Source: an uncultured Bacilli bacterium
GTDB lineage: Bacteria > Bacillota_I > Bacilli_A > RF39 > UBA660
Assembly (NCBI GenBank): GCA_947629425.1
Contig: CANRDR010000080.1
Location: 1 to 7,258, forward strand
Reading direction: 5' to 3'
Length of the DNA stretch: 7,258 nt
The notes under the pieces are model-generated. The model was not told the origin of the DNA. It made no database searches and was given only the letters and a program-made list of their open reading frames with translations. Below, piece by piece: positions 5,730 to 7,258 of this stretch. Position 1 is the stretch's first letter; the number at the start of each line of letters is the position of its first letter. The translations under genes and the position numbers were made by a program.

Positions 5730-5757
5730 TTGCAAAAGTGTCAAATTATGTTATAAT
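5730..5757 (+). promoter_or_regulatory. Promoter of the LysM gene (extended -10)
   Basis: The -35 TTGCAA (5730-5735, 4 of 6 consensus) is followed after 16 bp by a perfect -10 TATAAT (5752-5757), with TG at 5749-5750 as an extended -10. Transcription should start near 5764, giving a leader of about 19 nt. A second TTGCAAA lies at 5694-5700, 36 bp upstream of the one in the -35, and may be chance. The pattern is vegetative rather than sporulation-specific. Confidence 0.8.
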
Positions 5758-5782
5758 ACTTTTAGAATAGAGAGGGAATATT

Positions 5783-7117
5783 ATGATAGAATTACTATTT
5801 GAAAATATAAAAGAAAAAGAAGCATTAGAAAATTTACTTGCATTAAATCAAATTAAAAAATGTGATAAAGAAATAGATAAATACTCAAATGAAATAAATA
5901 AACTTAATGAAGAAATGGAATCTATATTAAAGAATGAAAATATAGATGAAACATATGTTGATAAAATCCATAAATATAAGAAATTATTATCAAAAATGGA
6001 TGGAGATGCAGGAAGATTATCTGAAATAGATAAACAAATAAGAGAAATTGAGTCTAAAATTACTGGTTATGAAAATGAAATAAAAGAAGTAGAGGTTAAA
6101 TTAGATCAATTAAAAGATGAAATATTTATTACAGATGAACCATCTAAAGTAATAGAATGTCAAAATGAAATAGAAAATTATAACGTTAAACTAAATGATT
6201 TAAATGAAATATTAAATTCATTAATAAGTGAAAATACACCTTTAATGATAGAAAAAGAATATTTAATTGCAAAAAATAATGATTATGATTTAAATATACC
6301 TAATTATAATAAAGAAGATATTTCTAAAGATTTAGATAGATTATCAAAAGATTTTGAAAATGCTATAAATAAATTAGATTTACCTATTAGAGAAAATATT
6401 GAATTTTGTCAAAAGAAAATTACAAATAGAGAATTAGAAATAGATAAATTTACTGAAAGAAAAAATAATGTTATGAATGCTTATCCTAATGCTATATCAT
6501 TAAATGTTGATAGTGCATTGGATGATTTAAAAGATTTATTATCTGATTTAAATTTAAATGGACCTAAAGAAGTTAAAAAAGAAGAAGTTAAAGAGAATAA
6601 ACCAAAAGAGAAAAAGGAAAAAGTAGAAAAAGATATAAAAGAAGAAATATCATTATTTGAAGAGGATAATGAAATTAAACCATTAGAAGAAAAACAAGAA
6701 GAAAAAGAAGAAATTAAAGAACTTGTAGAAGAACCTAAAAAAGATATAGAGATTCCTAAAGAAGAAATTGAAATAAAAGAAGAACCAAAAATTGAGCCAC
6801 AAGAAGAAAAACCTACAGAAGTAGAAACTAGTAAAATTGATGTAGAAACTAATAATGAAAATAAAGATGAAGAAATTGGATCAGTATCTTATGTATTATC
6901 TGAAGGAGAATCTCTTGCTAATATAGCAGAAAAAGTATATCCTAGCAAAGATAATTGGGAAGCTATATACTACTTCAATAAAGATTCAATTGATAAATAT
7001 TTAGTTTCTAATGGAATAAGTAATGATTTTGATACTATTAAAACATTAGCAGAAGATACTAGTTTATTTACGGGAATTAAGTTAGAAATACCTACAGATT
7101 ATAATTATAAAATATAA
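5783..7117 (+). CDS. Coiled-coil protein with C-terminal LysM domain, 444 aa
   Basis: Three regions are visible. Residues 1-255 are heptad-rich coiled coil (IKKCDKEIDKYSNEINKLNEE; IDKQIREIESKITGYENEI; NVKLNDLNEILNSL). Residues 262-366 are a highly charged Lys/Glu/Pro linker with recurring KEE/EEK/EPK units and almost no hydrophobics. Residues 369-437 are a LysM-like domain: SYVLSEGESLANIAEKVYP, then WEAIYYFNKDSI, and final GIKLEIP. An insertion of about 25 residues (404-428) separates helix 2 from the last strand, so the domain is longer than the usual 45-50 aa. LysM domains bind N-acetylglucosamine-containing glycans such as peptidoglycan. No signal peptide or membrane span is visible, so export is not explained. 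The architecture (acidic middle, C-terminal LysM, cytosolic) recalls the spore-coat morphogen SpoVID, but its N-terminal domain is not recognised. GAGAGGG lies 6 nt before the ATG. Confidence 0.88.
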   Translation: MIELLFENIKEKEALENLLALNQIKKCDKEIDKYSNEINKLNEEMESILKNENIDETYVDKIHKYKKLLSKMDGDAGRLSEIDKQIREIESKITGYENEIKEVEVKLDQLKDEIFITDEPSKVIECQNEIENYNVKLNDLNEILNSLISENTPLMIEKEYLIAKNNDYDLNIPNYNKEDISKDLDRLSKDFENAINKLDLPIRENIEFCQKKITNRELEIDKFTERKNNVMNAYPNAISLNVDSALDDLKDLLSDLNLNGPKEVKKEEVKENKPKEKKEKVEKDIKEEISLFEEDNEIKPLEEKQEEKEEIKELVEEPKKDIEIPKEEIEIKEEPKIEPQEEKPTEVETSKIDVETNNENKDEEIGSVSYVLSEGESLANIAEKVYPSKDNWEAIYYFNKDSIDKYLVSNGISNDFDTIKTLAEDTSLFTGIKLEIPTDYNYKI

Positions 7118-7120
7118 TTA

Positions 7121-7147
7121 AAATATTGGATTTATTCCAATTTTTTT
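7121..7147 (+). terminator. Terminator of the LysM gene
   Basis: ATTGGA (7125-7130) pairs with TCCAAT (7136-7141) around a TTTAT loop, followed by a T-run to 7147. Three outer A-T pairs extend the stem after one mismatch. It begins 4 nt after the stop codon. Confidence 0.9.
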
Positions 7148-7204
7148 AATATTTTGTTAAAAATTGGTAGGTATCTTGAATAAGGGTGTAAAAAATTTTT
7201 CGGG

Positions 7205-7257
7205 GTGAAATAGTAGTTATTGATTAAAATAATCAACTACTATTTTTTCTATTTCAC
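7205..7257 (+). terminator. Second, complex terminator-like hairpin with alternative pairing
   Basis: AAATAGTAGT (7208-7217) pairs with ACTACTATTT (7236-7245). TGATT (7221-7225) pairs with AATCA (7231-7235) above a 3-nt bulge, and a T-run reaches 7248. Separately, GTGAAATAG (7205-7213) is the exact reverse complement of CTATTTCAC (7249-7257), so the 5' arm can choose between two partners. No gene lies between the previous terminator (ending 7147) and this one. It may end a short RNA, or it may belong to a convergent gene beyond the window edge. Confidence 0.6.
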
Positions 7258-7258
7258 T

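Noticed and set aside
6560..6880. Lys/Glu codon runs in the LysM gene as a DNA repeat array
   Set aside because: Unit lengths and spacing are irregular. This is low-complexity coding for a charged linker, not a tandem or CRISPR repeat.
7161..7210. T-box or other known riboswitch suggested by AAGGGTG near a terminator
   Set aside because: The conserved T-box bulge (GGGTGGnACCGCG) and specifier stem are absent. No other known riboswitch core is recognised.

Overview
This is an extremely A+T-rich stretch (roughly one fifth G+C by eye) with compact bacterial gene organisation. It has strong AGGAGG-type Shine-Dalgarno sequences, TTGACA/TATAAT-type promoters and many hairpin-plus-U-tract terminators. 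It also carries a pair of spore-coat (CotF-type) genes and a LysM protein. Together these point to a low-GC member of the Bacillota (Firmicutes), either an uncultured Bacilli-like lineage or a Clostridia-like one. The exact lineage cannot be fixed from this window. All eight genes stop at TAA or TAG, none at TGA, and every visible Trp is TGG, so the genetic code cannot be settled here.

Layout. (1) 1-130: a complete tRNA-Asn(GTT) followed by an intrinsic terminator. (2) 131-712: a 12-bp direct repeat, an excellent sigma-A promoter and a monocistronic gene for an unrecognised 151-aa helical protein. It converges on the coat genes, and the two units share an 11-bp bidirectional terminator. (3) 686-1213, minus strand: a two-gene operon. 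The upstream gene resembles the N-terminal half of CotF and the downstream gene the C-terminal Coat F domain, so one coat protein appears to be split into two translationally coupled halves. (4) 1317-2183, minus strand: a LysR-family regulator. (5) 2184-2333: a divergent intergenic region with a T-N11-A dyad (CCAT-N11-ATGG) typical of LysR operators. (6) 2334-4965: an unrecognised two-gene operon with a 1-nt gap. It encodes a 410-aa protein with degenerate WG-type beta repeats and a 465-aa helical protein with a Cys cluster and a conspicuous G/A/P/D/E-rich central segment. (7) 5072-5626: a monocistronic 184-aa orphan between two terminators. (8) 5783-7117: a 444-aa protein lacking a signal peptide, with an N-terminal coiled coil, a long Lys/Glu linker and a C-terminal LysM domain, driven by an extended -10 promoter. 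(9) 7118-7258: two terminator-like hairpins. The second has an alternative, mutually exclusive pairing.

How the genes may work together (inference). The coat-gene pair, and possibly the LysM protein whose architecture recalls the spore-coat morphogen SpoVID, suggest a spore-envelope theme. The LysR regulator most likely controls itself and the divergent two-gene operon, which is the best candidate here for an undescribed system. Its biochemical role cannot be named from sequence alone.
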